Shown here in pieces: positions 1 through 8,120 of a stretch of DNA of 64,000 nucleotides (position 1 is its first letter; each line of letters opens with the position of its first letter). Origin of the DNA: a bacterium (GTDB lineage Bacteria; SZUA-182; DTGQ01); NCBI GenBank assembly GCA_023512255.1, contig JAILZY010000008.1, positions 1-64,000 of the forward strand, in the 5' to 3' direction. The notes beneath the pieces are model-generated. The model was not told the origin of the DNA and searched no databases. It saw only the letters and a list, made by a program, of their open reading frames with translations. The position numbers were made by a program, and so were the translations under genes.

Positions 1-249
1 TAACTTTCTTCTCTCTTTATTTTCTCTCCTCCCCTTTATATTTTCAACATTATTTTTTCAACATGGGGAACATCTGGACAAACCCTTTCCCCTAAGGATG
101 TGAGGTCTTCCCCCCCTTGATGGTTCAGGGGCGAGGGCAGGGAGAGGCTTATGCTTTTATTCTCCCCCGTAGCCTTTTTGTCGCCCGCAGCTTTCTGTTT
201 TTGAATTTCTGAATCCAGTAAAAATTTCAAGGTGAGGTTTTCAATTTTG

Positions 250-278
250 TTGACAGCTTCTGATCTCCATGATATATT
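250..278 (+). promoter_or_regulatory. Sigma-70 type promoter for tRNA-Phe
   Basis: A consensus -35 TTGACA (250-255) and a -10 TATATT (273-278) are separated by exactly 17 bases and lie about 45 bases upstream of the tRNA. This is the spacing expected for a housekeeping promoter driving the tRNA gene. The 1-249 stretch before it is pyrimidine-rich at its left end and shows no convincing gene. Confidence 0.7.
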
Positions 279-322
279 TTCTCCACTTTATATTAAACCA
301 CCTCAAATTTTTGTCTCATAAT

Positions 323-395
323 GCCGGGGTAGCTCAGTCGGTAGAGCAAGGGACTGAAAATCCCTGTGTCGACGGTTCGATTCCGCCCCCCGGCA
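323..395 (+). tRNA. tRNA-Phe (GAA)
   Basis: The 73-base sequence folds as a cloverleaf. The acceptor stem is GCCGGGG (323-329) with CCCCGGC (388-394) and discriminator A395. The D arm is GCTC/GAGC. The anticodon stem AGGGA/TCCCT carries loop CTGAAAA with anticodon GAA, and the TTCGATT T-loop follows. CCA is not encoded. One oddity is an A-C mismatch in the T stem (GACGG against CCGCC). A T run follows at 395-402 and could help termination. Confidence 0.95.
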
Positions 396-402
396 TTTTT
401 TG

Positions 403-960
403 CTTCTTCCTCCCTTCTATTTTGACCTCCTTGGAAGAAAAGATTTAACCTAATGTTCCTTCGAGACAAGTAACCTTTTAATATCCTTTTCTTTCCGATG
501 CTGTTTATAAATTCTCATTAAACATACCTAAACATACCTCATTATCTATAAATGGTTCTTTCGCTAAAAAAACGCGCAATTTTGGCGACCATAGGTGGTC
601 GTCCCTGCGATTGATTGGGTAATTGGATCTGCTCTCGTACTTGGCGTGGAAACTAGTTAGTCAGCCAGCGATATTTTTGTAAGTTAAATCTACATAAATT
701 TAGCACCTTAATTTAATAAAATATACATCTTTTTATAGTAAATAATCTTTCTGTTTAATGACGATATATGTTTAGTGCTGATGGCTGAATGATGCCACTC
801 AACAAGGAAGAGCATCAACCAGAAGACAAGCGCACCGGAAAGTTTATTTTGCAGGGAGGCTTTATGATTAGACCCGCTCCCGCATGGCACCCATGTGGGG
901 GGCATATCCCCTTCAGCTTGAGAATACCCCTCTAGCTGGAGATAATCCCTGAACAGATAA
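403..960. other. Intergenic stretch, no gene recognised
   Basis: This AT-rich spacer separates the tRNA gene from the first small-peptide gene. A possible 23-codon frame with a GGGAGG just upstream begins near 863, but it does not resemble the peptide family that follows and is not called. The end of the stretch (942-960) carries the ATAATC-containing leader shared by the first three peptide genes. Confidence 0.5.
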
Positions 961-972
961 GGAGGTGAAATT

Positions 973-1083
973 ATGAAGATAACAACTGGCCTCAAAGCAG
1001 GATTTCGTGTTACCCCATGGAGTTTAACTCTATTGAATATTTTCGGAATAACTCCATTTGGCCTTTTCCATCTCTTTGCCTAG
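973..1083 (+). CDS. Small cationic/hydrophobic peptide, tandem family copy 1
   Basis: This 36-residue ORF starts at ATG 973, five bases after a strong GGAGGTG (961-967), and ends at TAG 1083. The N-terminal third is basic and polar (MKITTGLKAGFR). The rest is hydrophobic and aromatic with two T-P motifs: VTPW at residues 13-16 and TPFG at 27-30. It is the first of four related ORFs in the same orientation between 973 and 1972. Against copy 2, residues 9-19 are identical in protein, yet 6 of those 11 codons differ synonymously, which points to selection on the peptide. I do not recognise the family. Possible roles are a membrane-active or toxin peptide, a secreted signal, or a precursor peptide. 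No processing enzyme, transporter or antisense RNA gene is evident next to it. Confidence 0.75.
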   Translation: MKITTGLKAGFRVTPWSLTLLNIFGITPFGLFHLFA

Positions 1084-1109
1084 GAGAGCAAATCGCCTGA
1101 CTAGGCAAG

Positions 1110-1154
1110 TGGCGGGAAGGTCCATTCGGCAGCGGTAGGATGGGCTTCCCGCCA
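1110..1154 (+). other. Hairpin between peptide genes 1 and 2
   Basis: TGGCGGGAAG (1110-1119) pairs perfectly with CTTCCCGCCA (1145-1154) across a 25-base loop. It begins 27 bases after the stop of peptide gene 1 and is not followed by a T run. It may be a transcript-stabilising structure or part of a longer folded leader for copy 2. The 272-base spacer 1084-1355 has no other recognisable gene. Confidence 0.4.
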
Positions 1155-1355
1155 TAGAGAGAGAGCTTTTTCTTCAGCGACACCGGCCAAAAGGCAAGGC
1201 TTGTGGCGCTCCTTGGGAGCTCGGCTACGAGAGAGAGCTGGGTGAGGTAAGAGGAGCTTGCTGGTTTTGAGGAGCCAGAGAGCGGATAAAGCCGGACCTG
1301 AAAGAAGACAGACTGAAAAACCGCTGAATAATCTTTAGAATAAGGAGACAAGATC

Positions 1356-1466
1356 ATGAAAATAGCAGCTAACCTTAAAGCAGGGTTTCGGGTTACTCCC
1401 TGGAGTCTTACGATCTTTAGCTGGAGTGTGTTAACTCCATGGGGTTTCTTCAATTTCTTTGCCTAA
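1356..1466 (+). CDS. Small cationic/hydrophobic peptide, tandem family copy 2
   Basis: This 36-residue ORF starts at ATG 1356 behind AAGGAGA (1342-1348) and ends at TAA 1466. It has the family layout: basic start (MKIAANLKAGFR), VTPWSLTIF, then LTPWGFFNFFA. The two T-P-W motifs sit at residues 14-16 and 27-29, 13 residues apart as in every copy. It is nearly identical in DNA to copy 3 over the central 40 or so bases, a recent duplication, while copies 1 and 4 are older. The leader contains ATAATC about 28 bases before the start, shared with copies 1 and 3. Function is unknown. Confidence 0.75.
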   Translation: MKIAANLKAGFRVTPWSLTIFSWSVLTPWGFFNFFA

Positions 1467-1552
1467 TATCGCGGCTTACAGGCACAGGTGAATTATACAG
1501 GCACAGGAGGACCCGAGGGATAATCTTAAACGAAAGGAGGTGAAAAAAAAGA

Positions 1553-1663
1553 ATGAAGATAGCCACCAATCTGAAAGCAGGGTTTCGGGTTACTCCCTGG
1601 AGTCTTACGATCTTTAGCTGGACTGCATTAACTCCATGGAGTTTCTTCAATCTCTTTGCTTAG
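1553..1663 (+). CDS. Small cationic/hydrophobic peptide, tandem family copy 3
   Basis: This 36-residue ORF starts at ATG 1553 behind AAGGAGGTG (1534-1542) and ends at TAG 1663. Sequence features are MKIATNLKAGFR, VTPWSLTIF, then LTPWSFFNLFA. It differs from copy 2 at six or fewer residues, mostly in the second half. The spacer from copy 2 is only 86 bases and holds a 12-base direct repeat, TACAGGCACAGG, at 1477-1488 and 1496-1507. A strong hairpin 66 bases downstream (1729-1774) probably ends the transcript of copies 1-3. Function is unknown. Confidence 0.75.
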   Translation: MKIATNLKAGFRVTPWSLTIFSWTALTPWSFFNLFA

Positions 1664-1728
1664 GCAGCGTACGGTTATATGGTTATAAATTATCAGTTTA
1701 AGGTAATAATTTCAGCATAGTTAAAGAT

Positions 1729-1774
1729 GCCCTCGCGCCTTGGAGGAGGGTTCATTCCTCCAAGGCGCGAGGGC
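1729..1774 (+). terminator. Strong 19-bp hairpin after peptide gene 3
   Basis: A perfect 19-base-pair stem (1729-1747 with 1756-1774) closes an 8-base loop. It is very GC-rich at the base and lies between peptide genes 3 and 4. The sequence after it (CGTTTGAATGTATTTT) is only moderately T-rich, so it may act as a weak terminator or as a 3' end stabiliser. Confidence 0.6.
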
Positions 1775-1864
1775 CGTTTGAATGTATTTTCAGCACAAGG
1801 TGATAAATAGCCCTTATCCAGGAGAACTTACGAGTAACCATAAAAAGAAGCCGGGGGTGAAATC

Positions 1865-1972
1865 ATGAAAGTAAAAACTACTCTTCAAGCAGGGATACTG
1901 ATTACTCCGTTTTTTATTTGGATTCCGTGGATAAGAATTCTTACTCCCTTTGGATTTTTCCGCTACCTGTAG
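1865..1972 (+). CDS. Small hydrophobic peptide, divergent tandem family copy 4
   Basis: This 35-residue ORF starts at ATG 1865 behind GGGGGTGA (1853-1860) and ends at TAG 1972. It keeps the family's fixed positions (M1, K2, L7, A9, G10, T14-P15, T27-P28, F32) but differs in most others. It reads MKVKTTLQAG, then ITPFFIWIPW, then LTPFGFFRYL. Its spacing of the two T-P motifs is again 13 residues. The hairpin at 1729-1774 separates it from copy 3 and the ATAATC leader is absent, so it may be expressed separately. Its last 32 bases overlap, on the opposite strand, the 3' end of the amidase gene. Confidence 0.65.
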   Translation: MKVKTTLQAGILITPFFIWIPWIRILTPFGFFRYL

Positions 1973-3398
1973 TAGTCTTGATCTCAGCTTTTGCTCTGCT
2001 GTCTATATTCATCTGGCCGAACATACCGGGCATTTCTGAAGGAGCAGGGGGCGGCTCCTCCTGCTCCTTTCCTCGCAGGTAGTCTACTGCTGATCTTGCA
2101 ATCTGCCGGGCGATCTGCTGCTGGTCAGTCCGGCTAGTTAGTTTTTTTTCATCCTGACTATTAGTAATATAGCCGATTTCTAGGAGAGCGGATGGGATCG
2201 AAGGTGATTTTAAGACTGCAAAATTAGCGCACTTAACCCCTTTATTATGGAATCCAGAAGCTTCCAGGCTATCGAGAGCTGTTTGGCAGATTCGGATACT
2301 CTCGCTGGTGGTATAGGTCTGAACAAGATCAATTAGTATGGTATTGACTTCCTTATCCTTGCTGAACTTGACTCCAGCAATAAGGTCTGAAGAGTTCTCT
2401 CTCGCGGCCAAAAGTCGTGAAGCCCTGTCGCTGGCCCCGGTTTCGGATAAATAGAAAACAGAGGCTCCCTGAACCTCTGGTTTTCTGCTGGCATTGGTAT
2501 GGAGGCTGATGAATAGGTCTGCCTGATGCTGATGAGCGATGAGGATCCTTTTGCGAAGGGGAATAAAGTAATCCCCATCGCGGGTCAGATAGACCTGGAT
2601 ATCGGGAAAGTTCTGATTAAGATAGCTTTTTATTTCCCTGGCCAGTTGAAGAACGATATCTTTTTCTCGGGTTCCGCTGCTGCTGATGGCGCCTGGATCC
2701 TCGCCGCCATGCCCTGGGTCGATAACGATGACCTTCTTGCCCCCTGTCTTTTTGCGGCCATCCTTCTGTCTGGTGTTTTCCGCCTGTTCGCTGCTCCCAG
2801 GTGGCCTTTTACTTTCAGCCCTAGGTTCCTCCTTTATTTCCTCTTCCTTTTCTCCCTGACTACGATTTTTCTCTGTCTCGTCAAGTTTTGGCCCTGCCTC
2901 GGCGGTTTTAGGCATAGTTTTTTGGCTCTGTTTTGGCTCAAAAAAATCCATAACGATTCGGTGTGGTTTGCCTAGGTCGGGTTTCAGGGTGAAAATCTTA
3001 TAGTCGGCCATCTGACGTAAGGAAATTTGGACAATTAGGCTGCTGCGGGGCTTCTCGTGGGTATTTATCTGCACCTGTTTGACCAGGGGGCTTTTCTTCA
3101 GCATCATGGTCTTTTTGAGACTTCTTCTGTCTTTGCAATCCTCAAGCCTGATAAACACTGATTGCTGGTCATCGGAGAGATGATCCTGAAAGCGGGTAGC
3201 TGCTGAGAGGTCAAAAACCACCCTGGTATAATCTTTAGATGAAGAGTAGCGGACATTCTCAAGATAAGAAAAGGGGAAAGTCGCTGCTTGAAGATAAAAG
3301 GGCGGCAGCATGATCATGATAATGATGGCGGCGATAAAGAGGCCGAAAGCTGCTCTTGTAGTTATTTTTCCCATATAGATTAAAACCCAAGCAGTCAA
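1941..3398 (-). CDS. N-acetylmuramoyl-L-alanine amidase (AmiC-like, AMIN + Amidase_3)
   Basis: This 485-residue exported cell-wall amidase would cleave the amide bond between MurNAc and the stem peptide. An N-terminal hydrophobic segment (about residues 14-38) is a signal peptide or anchor. An AMIN-type beta domain follows (about 45-155), then a charged Lys/Glu/Pro linker (160-220), then the zinc-dependent Amidase_3 domain from VIVIDPGHGG (about 225) to about 440. The HTNAS and LLEIGYITN motifs supply further conserved residues. A short tail of unclear role follows. The gene stands alone on its strand, divergent from yicC, and its last 11 codons overlap peptide gene 4. Confidence 0.9.
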   Translation of the reverse strand: MTAWVLIYMGKITTRAAFGLFIAAIIIMIMLPPFYLQAATFPFSYLENVRYSSSKDYTRVVFDLSAATRFQDHLSDDQQSVFIRLEDCKDRRSLKKTMMLKKSPLVKQVQINTHEKPRSSLIVQISLRQMADYKIFTLKPDLGKPHRIVMDFFEPKQSQKTMPKTAEAGPKLDETEKNRSQGEKEEEIKEEPRAESKRPPGSSEQAENTRQKDGRKKTGGKKVIVIDPGHGGEDPGAISSSGTREKDIVLQLAREIKSYLNQNFPDIQVYLTRDGDYFIPLRKRILIAHQHQADLFISLHTNASRKPEVQGASVFYLSETGASDRASRLLAARENSSDLIAGVKFSKDKEVNTILIDLVQTYTTSESIRICQTALDSLEASGFHNKGVKCANFAVLKSPSIPSALLEIGYITNSQDEKKLTSRTDQQQIARQIARSAVDYLRGKEQEEPPPAPSEMPGMFGQMNIDSRAKAEIKTTTGSGKIQRE

Positions 3399-3547
3399 AA
3401 TTTATTAGACGCCAGCACTCAGAAGAGCTTTGCATTATTGAGAGCGCGCTAGAGAAAAATCAGAAAAAATTTACTACAAAATATATAAGATAGTATAATC
3501 AAAAATAAAAGTCAAGGCGAATGAGACAGAAAAATTATACAAATTCA

Positions 3548-3576
3548 TTGACATTGATATAGTAATAATATATCAT
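3548..3576 (+). promoter_or_regulatory. Sigma-70 type promoter for the yicC operon
   Basis: TTGACA (3548-3553), a 17-base spacer and TATCAT (3571-3576) lie about 75 bases before the yicC start. The 3399-3650 gap is otherwise AT-rich and also serves the divergent amidase gene. Confidence 0.6.
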
Positions 3577-3650
3577 TTTTCCTCAAACTGGGGAAATAAA
3601 CTTTGTCAGATGGTAAAGCAGGAGATAGGTACCAGCAGGAGAATGGGTAA

Positions 3651-4535
3651 ATGATTGTCAGCATGACTGGATATGGCTGCGGAACAGCGCAAGGGGATGG
3701 GGTAAGCGTTGCTGTGGAGGGTCGATCTCTCAATCACAGATTCTTTGATATCAATATAAAGCTACCCCCTTCTCTTAGCAGCCTGGAAAAAAAGATCCGA
3801 GACATAGTCTCATCTTCCTTTCATCGAGGAAAGATCGATCTGTATGTTTGCCTGAATAAACAGAGCGAGGGGGCACAGTTAAAGATAAACTATGAAAATG
3901 CCACCCGCTATTATCAGGCGCTACTTGGATTGTGCAATCATCTTGAAATCAGAGAAGAGGTCAGCTTATCCTCAATGACTCCCTTTATTCGGGATATAAT
4001 TGAGGTTCAGGAAGCTGGCTTAAACGGGGAGCAGGATGTTTACTGGCCGCTTGTCGAGAAGGCCGTTCGGCAGGCGATCGCTTCGATTCAGCAGATGAGG
4101 GAAGCTGAAGGGAAGCTCTTGTGCGCTGATATTCAGCAGCGGCTTAGCTATATAGAAGCTATTATCAATTCGATCGGAGAAAAGACTTCGCTATTAGTCG
4201 GGGAATATAAAAATCAGCTATCAGCTCGAATTGCTGAGCATTTTCCCCAGCTCCCTATAGATCCTGGGCGGCTAGAGCAGGAGATCGCGCTGATAGCTGA
4301 AAAGCTTGATATCACCGAAGAGTTGACCAGGATCAAAAGCCATTTTAATCAGATGAAGGAGTTTTTGGTCTCTGATGGTCAGATAGGCCGGAAATTGGAT
4401 TTTTTGCTCCAGGAAATTTATCGGGAAGTTAACACCTTATCGTATAAATCCAATAATGCTGAAATTTCTCAAAAAGTAGTTGAAATCAAAGGTGAGCTTG
4501 AAAAAATTCGAGAGCAGATCCAAAATATAGAATAA
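3651..4535 (+). CDS. yicC: YicC/YloC family endoribonuclease
   Basis: This 294-residue protein has the canonical family opening MIVSMTGYG and the conserved SLNHRFFDI segment near residue 27. The C-terminal half is helical and ends with the DUF1732-type region around [11 protein letters not shown] and [10 protein letters not shown]-like residues. Family members are stress-related RNases that act on mRNA or sRNA. The start at 3651 is backed by CAGGAGA at 3636-3642. It heads the run yicC-remA-gmk-rpoZ-coaBC, an order seen in many bacteria. Confidence 0.93.
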   Translation: MIVSMTGYGCGTAQGDGVSVAVEGRSLNHRFFDINIKLPPSLSSLEKKIRDIVSSSFHRGKIDLYVCLNKQSEGAQLKINYENATRYYQALLGLCNHLEIREEVSLSSMTPFIRDIIEVQEAGLNGEQDVYWPLVEKAVRQAIASIQQMREAEGKLLCADIQQRLSYIEAIINSIGEKTSLLVGEYKNQLSARIAEHFPQLPIDPGRLEQEIALIAEKLDITEELTRIKSHFNQMKEFLVSDGQIGRKLDFLLQEIYREVNTLSYKSNNAEISQKVVEIKGELEKIREQIQNIE

Positions 4536-4585
4536 TTTCATTTGGTTTAGGATGCTCTCGGCAACTTGAGGTATGGAGGAATTCG

Positions 4586-4846
4586 TTGAGTAGCAACAAT
4601 CAGTTAATTAATGTCGGTTTTGGAAACATTGTTTTTGCCTCACGGATCGTGGCTATAGCAATTCCCAATTCAGCACCGATGAAACGATTCAAGGAAGATG
4701 CCAGAGAGAGCGGAAAACTGATCGATGTTACCCATGGTCGGCGGACGCGATCTATTATTATCACTGATAGCGGCCATATTATTCTTTCAGCTGTACAGCC
4801 TGAGACTATTTCGCAGAGGATCGGCCTAGAGGCATCAAGCTTATAG
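4586..4846 (+). CDS. remA: RemA-like DUF370 regulator
   Basis: This 86-residue protein matches the RemA/DUF370 family. It has the INVGFGNIV opening, the [15 protein letters not shown] core and the conserved [11 protein letters not shown] stretch. In Bacillus, RemA is a DNA-binding activator of matrix and osmoprotection genes. In Gram-negative genomes the gene commonly lies between yicC and gmk, as here. Translation starts at TTG 4586, supported by GGAGGA (4575-4580) five bases upstream. Confidence 0.9.
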   Translation: MSSNNQLINVGFGNIVFASRIVAIAIPNSAPMKRFKEDARESGKLIDVTHGRRTRSIIITDSGHIILSAVQPETISQRIGLEASSL

Positions 4847-4861
4847 CTGCCTATTCACCTT

Positions 4862-5485
4862 ATGGAATTGCATCTTAAAGACTATGAATCGTCTGTTTTT
4901 GTAATCTCAGCTCCCTCAGGCGTAGGAAAGACGACGCTGCGCAATATTCTGCTCTCTCGTCTCCAAAATCTTTACTATTCGATTTCCTGCACTACCCGTC
5001 CGCCCAGGTCTGGTGAGGTGAATGGCCGGGATTACTTTTTTGTATCACCTGAGGTTTTTCAGAAAAAAATCGAGGACCATACCCTGCTTGAGTGGGCCAT
5101 GGTGCACCGAAATTTGTACGGAACGCCAAAGGAGCCTATTATTGCTGCCCTGCAGGATAAAAAAGATGTCCTTTTGGATATTGACGTTCAAGGTGCACGG
5201 ACCCTACAGCAGAGGATTAAGGGAGTAATCACGATTTTTCTCCTCCCTCCCTCCTGGCAGGTACTTGAAGAAAGGTTACGGAGTAGAAAAACAGAAACGG
5301 ATGAGGAGATAGAAAATCGACTCAGGACTGCCCGTGAAGAAATCAAGAGCTGCTGGGAGTATGATTACCTGATCGTAAATAATGATTTGGAAGAAGTGGT
5401 AGAGAAGGTGAAGGCTATCATGGTAGCGGAGCATTGCAGACCCGCAAAGATGAGGTCTTTTGTCCAGAAACTTTTATGCCCATAG
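4862..5485 (+). CDS. gmk: Guanylate kinase
   Basis: This 207-residue enzyme phosphorylates GMP to GDP with ATP. The P-loop SAPSGVGKTT sits at residues 17-26. The GMP-binding region (TTRPPRSGEVNGRDY) follows at about 41-55, and the lid and R-x-R region around residues 130-150 is present. The start lies 15 bases after remA. No clear Shine-Dalgarno is visible, so translation may depend on remA. Confidence 0.95.
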   Translation: MELHLKDYESSVFVISAPSGVGKTTLRNILLSRLQNLYYSISCTTRPPRSGEVNGRDYFFVSPEVFQKKIEDHTLLEWAMVHRNLYGTPKEPIIAALQDKKDVLLDIDVQGARTLQQRIKGVITIFLLPPSWQVLEERLRSRKTETDEEIENRLRTAREEIKSCWEYDYLIVNNDLEEVVEKVKAIMVAEHCRPAKMRSFVQKLLCP

Positions 5486-5558
5486 ATTAACACTAATTAG
5501 ACGAAACAGGTAAAAAGCGATTTATTTTAAAAATATATATATACAGGGAGGCAAGAGA

Positions 5559-5912
5559 ATGACAGAATATCCTCAGCAAGGATCCAAATCCCAGATGAAC
5601 TCAAGGTTTCAACTGGTAATTGCTGCGGCTAAGAGAAGCAAGCAGATTTTGGCTGAAGCCAAGACAAGAGGCTTGAGCCCAAATCAGGTGGCGTTGGTGA
5701 GGTCTAAATTTACTAAACCTGTTACCTTGGCTTTGGAGGAACTTAAGGCAGGAAAGGTTCGTTATGTCTGGAATAAAGATGAACCTGCTGAAGCAAGAGG
5801 TGGGGGTGATGGGGTATCGCTGCCGCCTTATCAGGAAAAAACAAGTCCAGTGGATGAAGCTATGGAACCCTTGCGGTCTGAGAAAATGGAAATAACCGAA
5901 AGCAAATGTTAA
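5559..5912 (+). CDS. rpoZ: RNA polymerase omega subunit
   Basis: This 117-residue omega subunit assists assembly of the beta' subunit into RNA polymerase. The conserved core (SRFQLVIAAAKRSKQI at about 15-30, and KPVTLALEEL near 57) is clear. The C-terminal 45 residues are a low-complexity acidic and glycine-rich tail. AGGGAGG sits just before the ATG. The gene overlaps coaBC by 7 bases, suggesting coupled translation. Confidence 0.88.
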   Translation: MTEYPQQGSKSQMNSRFQLVIAAAKRSKQILAEAKTRGLSPNQVALVRSKFTKPVTLALEELKAGKVRYVWNKDEPAEARGGGDGVSLPPYQEKTSPVDEAMEPLRSEKMEITESKC

Positions 5913-7117
5913 CTCAAAAAGAGATCGTTCTTGGGGTGGCCGGAAGTATTGCGGCCTATAAAGCGGCCGAGATCCTGAGAGGGCTTTGCCGTCTAGGGGC
6001 TCGAGTAACTGTGGTCATGACCAGGAATGCTACCAAATTCGTTTCTCCCCTTACCTTTCAAACCCTTTCAGGCCAAAAGACCGTTTGTGGTCTCTTTGAC
6101 CCGGTGGAAGAATTCAAGCCAGAGCATATTGCTTTGGCCCAGAAGGCTGATTTATTGCTGGTGGCTCCAGCTACAGCCAATGTGATCGGGAAATTCGCTG
6201 CCGGAATTGCTGATGATTCCCTAACCTCACTTTTTCTATCAGTGCGCTCACCCATTATGCTTGCTCCGGCCATGAATCCGGCCATGTATGCTAACCCCTT
6301 CGTTCAGAGGAATCTTCGGATCCTGGCCGATGAGGGAGTGGTGATCATCGAACCAGAGGTAGGCGAAGTGGCCTGCGGAGAGAGTGGAAAGGGGAGGCTG
6401 GCTCCGATTGAAGATATCATCAACCAAGTGGTAGAAATACTTAGCGGTAAGAGCCCCCTTCGTCAACGGAAAGTAGTAGTTACGGCTGGTCCTACCAGAG
6501 AGTATCTTGATCCCGTCAGATACCTCAGCAATGGCTCTTCGGGGAAGATGGGCTTCGCTCTGGCCAAGGCTGCCTTCAGACGGGGGGCCAAGGTTACTCT
6601 GATCAGCGGCCCGACATCTCTCCCCCGTCCCTCTGTCGGGATCGAGTATATTCCAGTAGTAACTGCCAGCGAGATGATGCAGGCCCTTGATGAGCATTTC
6701 TCCTCCTCTTCGGTCGTCATCATGGCGGCTGCGGTTTGCGACTTCAAACCCGTCTGCAGAGCCAGTCAGAAGATTAAAAAAAGTAGCTCATCACTCACCT
6801 CTATTGAACTAGAAACTACCCCAGACATCTTAAAGCATTTAGGCCGGATGAAAAAAGATCAAATTCTGGTTGGATTTGCCGCTGAAACTGAAAATGTCGA
6901 GGCTAATGCTTTGGCCAAATTACAGGAAAAGAATTTAGATCTTATCTGCAGCAATGATCTTACTCAAAAGGGGGCGGGTTTTGAAGGTGATACCAATATT
7001 GTAACCATCATTGATGCACACCGAAAGCTCCTTCATCTTCCCTTGATGAGTAAAGAGAAAGTAGCGGAAAAAATTCTTGATAAGATAGAGCAGCTACTTA
7101 TAGAAAGATTTGGTTAA
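5906..7117 (+). CDS. coaBC: Bifunctional CoaBC (Dfp)
   Basis: This 403-residue fusion carries out two steps of coenzyme A synthesis. The N-terminal flavoprotein CoaC is phosphopantothenoylcysteine decarboxylase, with GVAGSIAAYKA near residue 10 and the substrate clamp PAMNPAMY near 120. The C-terminal CoaB is the synthetase that joins cysteine to phosphopantothenate, with GPTREYLDPVRYLSNGSSG near 195-213 and NDLTQKGAGF near 350. Length and domain order are normal. Confidence 0.95.
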   Translation: MLTQKEIVLGVAGSIAAYKAAEILRGLCRLGARVTVVMTRNATKFVSPLTFQTLSGQKTVCGLFDPVEEFKPEHIALAQKADLLLVAPATANVIGKFAAGIADDSLTSLFLSVRSPIMLAPAMNPAMYANPFVQRNLRILADEGVVIIEPEVGEVACGESGKGRLAPIEDIINQVVEILSGKSPLRQRKVVVTAGPTREYLDPVRYLSNGSSGKMGFALAKAAFRRGAKVTLISGPTSLPRPSVGIEYIPVVTASEMMQALDEHFSSSSVVIMAAAVCDFKPVCRASQKIKKSSSSLTSIELETTPDILKHLGRMKKDQILVGFAAETENVEANALAKLQEKNLDLICSNDLTQKGAGFEGDTNIVTIIDAHRKLLHLPLMSKEKVAEKILDKIEQLLIERFG

Positions 7118-7215
7118 GCCGTTAAATCTAATCTTTTCTCCTCTTTGAAGTGGCCCTCCTGTTTTCGATCAAATAGAACTGAAGCAGATGACCGTGGTTA
7201 GATACCATAATTAAA

Positions 7216-8106
7216 TTAAACCTGAGTTCTTCGCCCAGTGATATAATTTTCTAGCATCTTGTTAACCCGCTCAAGCTCATTTGATTTTTCTTTGGTTTCC
7301 TTCAAAAGCTCTTCGATTCTTTGCTCGGCCAATTTCCTCTCAGTAATATCTTTGAAAACAAGGCCAATACCTATCGTCTCACCACGATCATTTTTAATGT
7401 GGGAGAAGGAGGCTAGGACAAATTTCTTTTCCTGATTCTTAGTAAGAATTTCAAATTCAAGGTCCCGTTTGGAGGTGTTGCTCTTTATCATCTCCTGAAA
7501 CTTCTCCCCACCGCAGGAGTGGAACAGATCGCCAAGGTCGATGTTAGATAGCTCATCCCGCGAATAGCCAGTGATTTTTGAGGAGGCGGGATTTGCAGAC
7601 AGAATCCGAGCTTCTGGGTCTAGTATAATGATCCCATCGAGTGAGGTTTCAAATAAATTTCGGTACCGCTCTTCGGACTCACGAAGTTGGCTCTCAAGCT
7701 TAGCCTTCTCCTGTTCAAAAAGCAACCGCTGTAAATTTTCCTTGATTACATAAGGAATCCGCTCAACATAGTTATCTTTCTTGATCACGTAATCAAAGGC
7801 TCCCTCCTTCATGATCTGGACAGCAATATCCTCACTTCCATGAGCAGTGATGACAATAACCGGCAAATCAGGCCGTATTTTCTTGAGGGAGCGCAGGACG
7901 CTCAACCCATCCATTTCCGGCAGGGAATAGTCAAGAAGAACGATATCAAACTCATTTTCGTTCTTAATCAGATCCAGGCATTCCTCACCAGAGGAAACAT
8001 GGGTAAAGAAGTACTGTAAATTGCTTTTATCTAAAACACGCTTGATCAGCTTAGCCTGAATTAAATCATCTTCTACCAATAATAACCGGGGATTTTGAAT
8101 TTGCAT
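7216..8106 (-). CDS. Response regulator with REC and PAS domains
   Basis: This 296-residue protein has an N-terminal receiver domain (about 6-125). Acidic residues sit at VEDD, the phosphoacceptor Asp at VLLDYSLPEMDG, and the conserved Thr and Lys in the usual places. A helical linker leads to a PAS domain (about 145-265), and a short coiled coil ends the protein. There is no kinase or DNA-binding output, so it probably passes a signal through protein contacts. It lies in a three-gene set with a second receiver and a histidine kinase, all on the minus strand. Confidence 0.88.
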   Translation of the reverse strand: MQIQNPRLLLVEDDLIQAKLIKRVLDKSNLQYFFTHVSSGEECLDLIKNENEFDIVLLDYSLPEMDGLSVLRSLKKIRPDLPVIVITAHGSEDIAVQIMKEGAFDYVIKKDNYVERIPYVIKENLQRLLFEQEKAKLESQLRESEERYRNLFETSLDGIIILDPEARILSANPASSKITGYSRDELSNIDLGDLFHSCGGEKFQEMIKSNTSKRDLEFEILTKNQEKKFVLASFSHIKNDRGETIGIGLVFKDITERKLAEQRIEELLKETKEKSNELERVNKMLENYITGRRTQV

Positions 8107-8120
8107 AGCTTACTCTCCCT

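Noticed and set aside
36-230. 64-residue minus-strand ORF at the left edge
   Set aside because: It has a TTG start without a ribosome binding site, a hydrophilic low-information sequence and no recognisable motif.
708-1650. Minus-strand ORFs of 66-147 residues across the peptide array
   Set aside because: They run antisense to the peptide genes and owe their similarity to the repeats. No ribosome sites or known motifs were seen.
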